Source: an uncultured Lachnospiraceae bacterium (lineage in GTDB: Bacteria; Bacillota; Clostridia; Lachnospirales; Lachnospiraceae). Taken from it: DNA of 5,018 bases. Each line of letters starts with the position of its first letter. Position 1 is the first letter of the stretch. The notes under the pieces were generated by a model, which made no database searches, was not told where the DNA came from, and saw only the letters and a program-made list of their open reading frames with translations. A program made the position numbers and the translations under genes. Positions 4,901-5,018 of this stretch are shown piece after piece. Where the stretch lies: contig CAJUII010000051.1 in NCBI GenBank assembly GCA_910586405.1, positions 1-5,018 on the forward strand. Direction: 5' to 3'.

Positions 4901-5018
4901 ACCATACACCGCCCCCTGTGGGAAAAAGGGAGAATTTTCTATGGCTTTCGCTATGCTGCTATCAATGCATGGCAGGAAAAAGAAATATCCTTTGAATACC
5001 TCACCAATAGAGAGCTTG
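4901..5018 (+). other. Unidentified partial reading frame at the right edge
   Basis: Two frames run off the edge. One, open from 4901 after a TAA, reads protein-like sequence (YGFRYAAINAWQEKEI, then SFEYLTNREL) but has no start codon. The other begins at ATG 4941 with AGGGAG (4927-4932 region) about eight bases upstream and reads MAFAMLLSMHGRKKK. The first looks more like real coding and would then be a truncated gene or pseudogene; the second has the better start signal. I recognise neither. Confidence 0.25.

Noticed and set aside
1..5018. CRISPR array, tRNA or rRNA genes, riboswitch.
   Set aside because: No regularly spaced repeats, tRNA-like cloverleaf or known riboswitch core was seen on either strand.

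Overview
The window looks like an accessory, mosaic stretch of a low-GC Gram-positive chromosome, most likely a gut clostridium (Lachnospiraceae-like). This is inferred from the AT-rich non-coding DNA, strong Shine-Dalgarno sites (AGGAGG, GGAGG), consensus-like sigma-A promoters (often with an extended -10) and the gene families present. Base composition changes along the window: the Nudix/phosphoesterase pair is visibly richer in G+C than the PadR region at the right.

Left part (1-1160): two remnants of an ISAs1-like transposase lie in direct orientation and share a repeat of about 148 bp at roughly 95% identity (65-212 and 1013-1158). Between them sits one intact gene (276-839) with its own strong promoter. 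Its product resembles the stand-alone phage-type BECR nuclease-fold domain (Barnase-EndoU-ColicinE5/D-RelE class).

Centre (1177-3590): a two-gene operon on the plus strand encodes a zinc-ribbon Nudix hydrolase (1287-1805) and a calcineurin-like metallophosphoesterase (1802-2596), coupled by an ATGA overlap. It converges on a minus-strand NADAR-domain gene (2588-3439), and the two stop codons overlap by nine bases. NADAR proteins act on ADP-ribosyl or riboflavin-precursor N-glycosidic bonds, Nudix enzymes split nucleoside diphosphates such as NADH or ADP-ribose, and metallophosphoesterases hydrolyse phosphoesters or diphosphates. The trio therefore reads as a possible ADP-ribose/NAD-derivative processing module. 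That link is inferred from family membership and adjacency only.

Right part (3591-5018): about 430 bp hold no recognisable gene. A PadR-family repressor (4080-4631) follows, with a consensus promoter whose -10 overlaps a perfect 13-bp palindrome, probably its own operator. Downstream is a small hydrophobic reading frame (ending 4879) that overlaps the PadR 3' end and has no normal start codon. An unidentified partial reading frame runs off the right edge.
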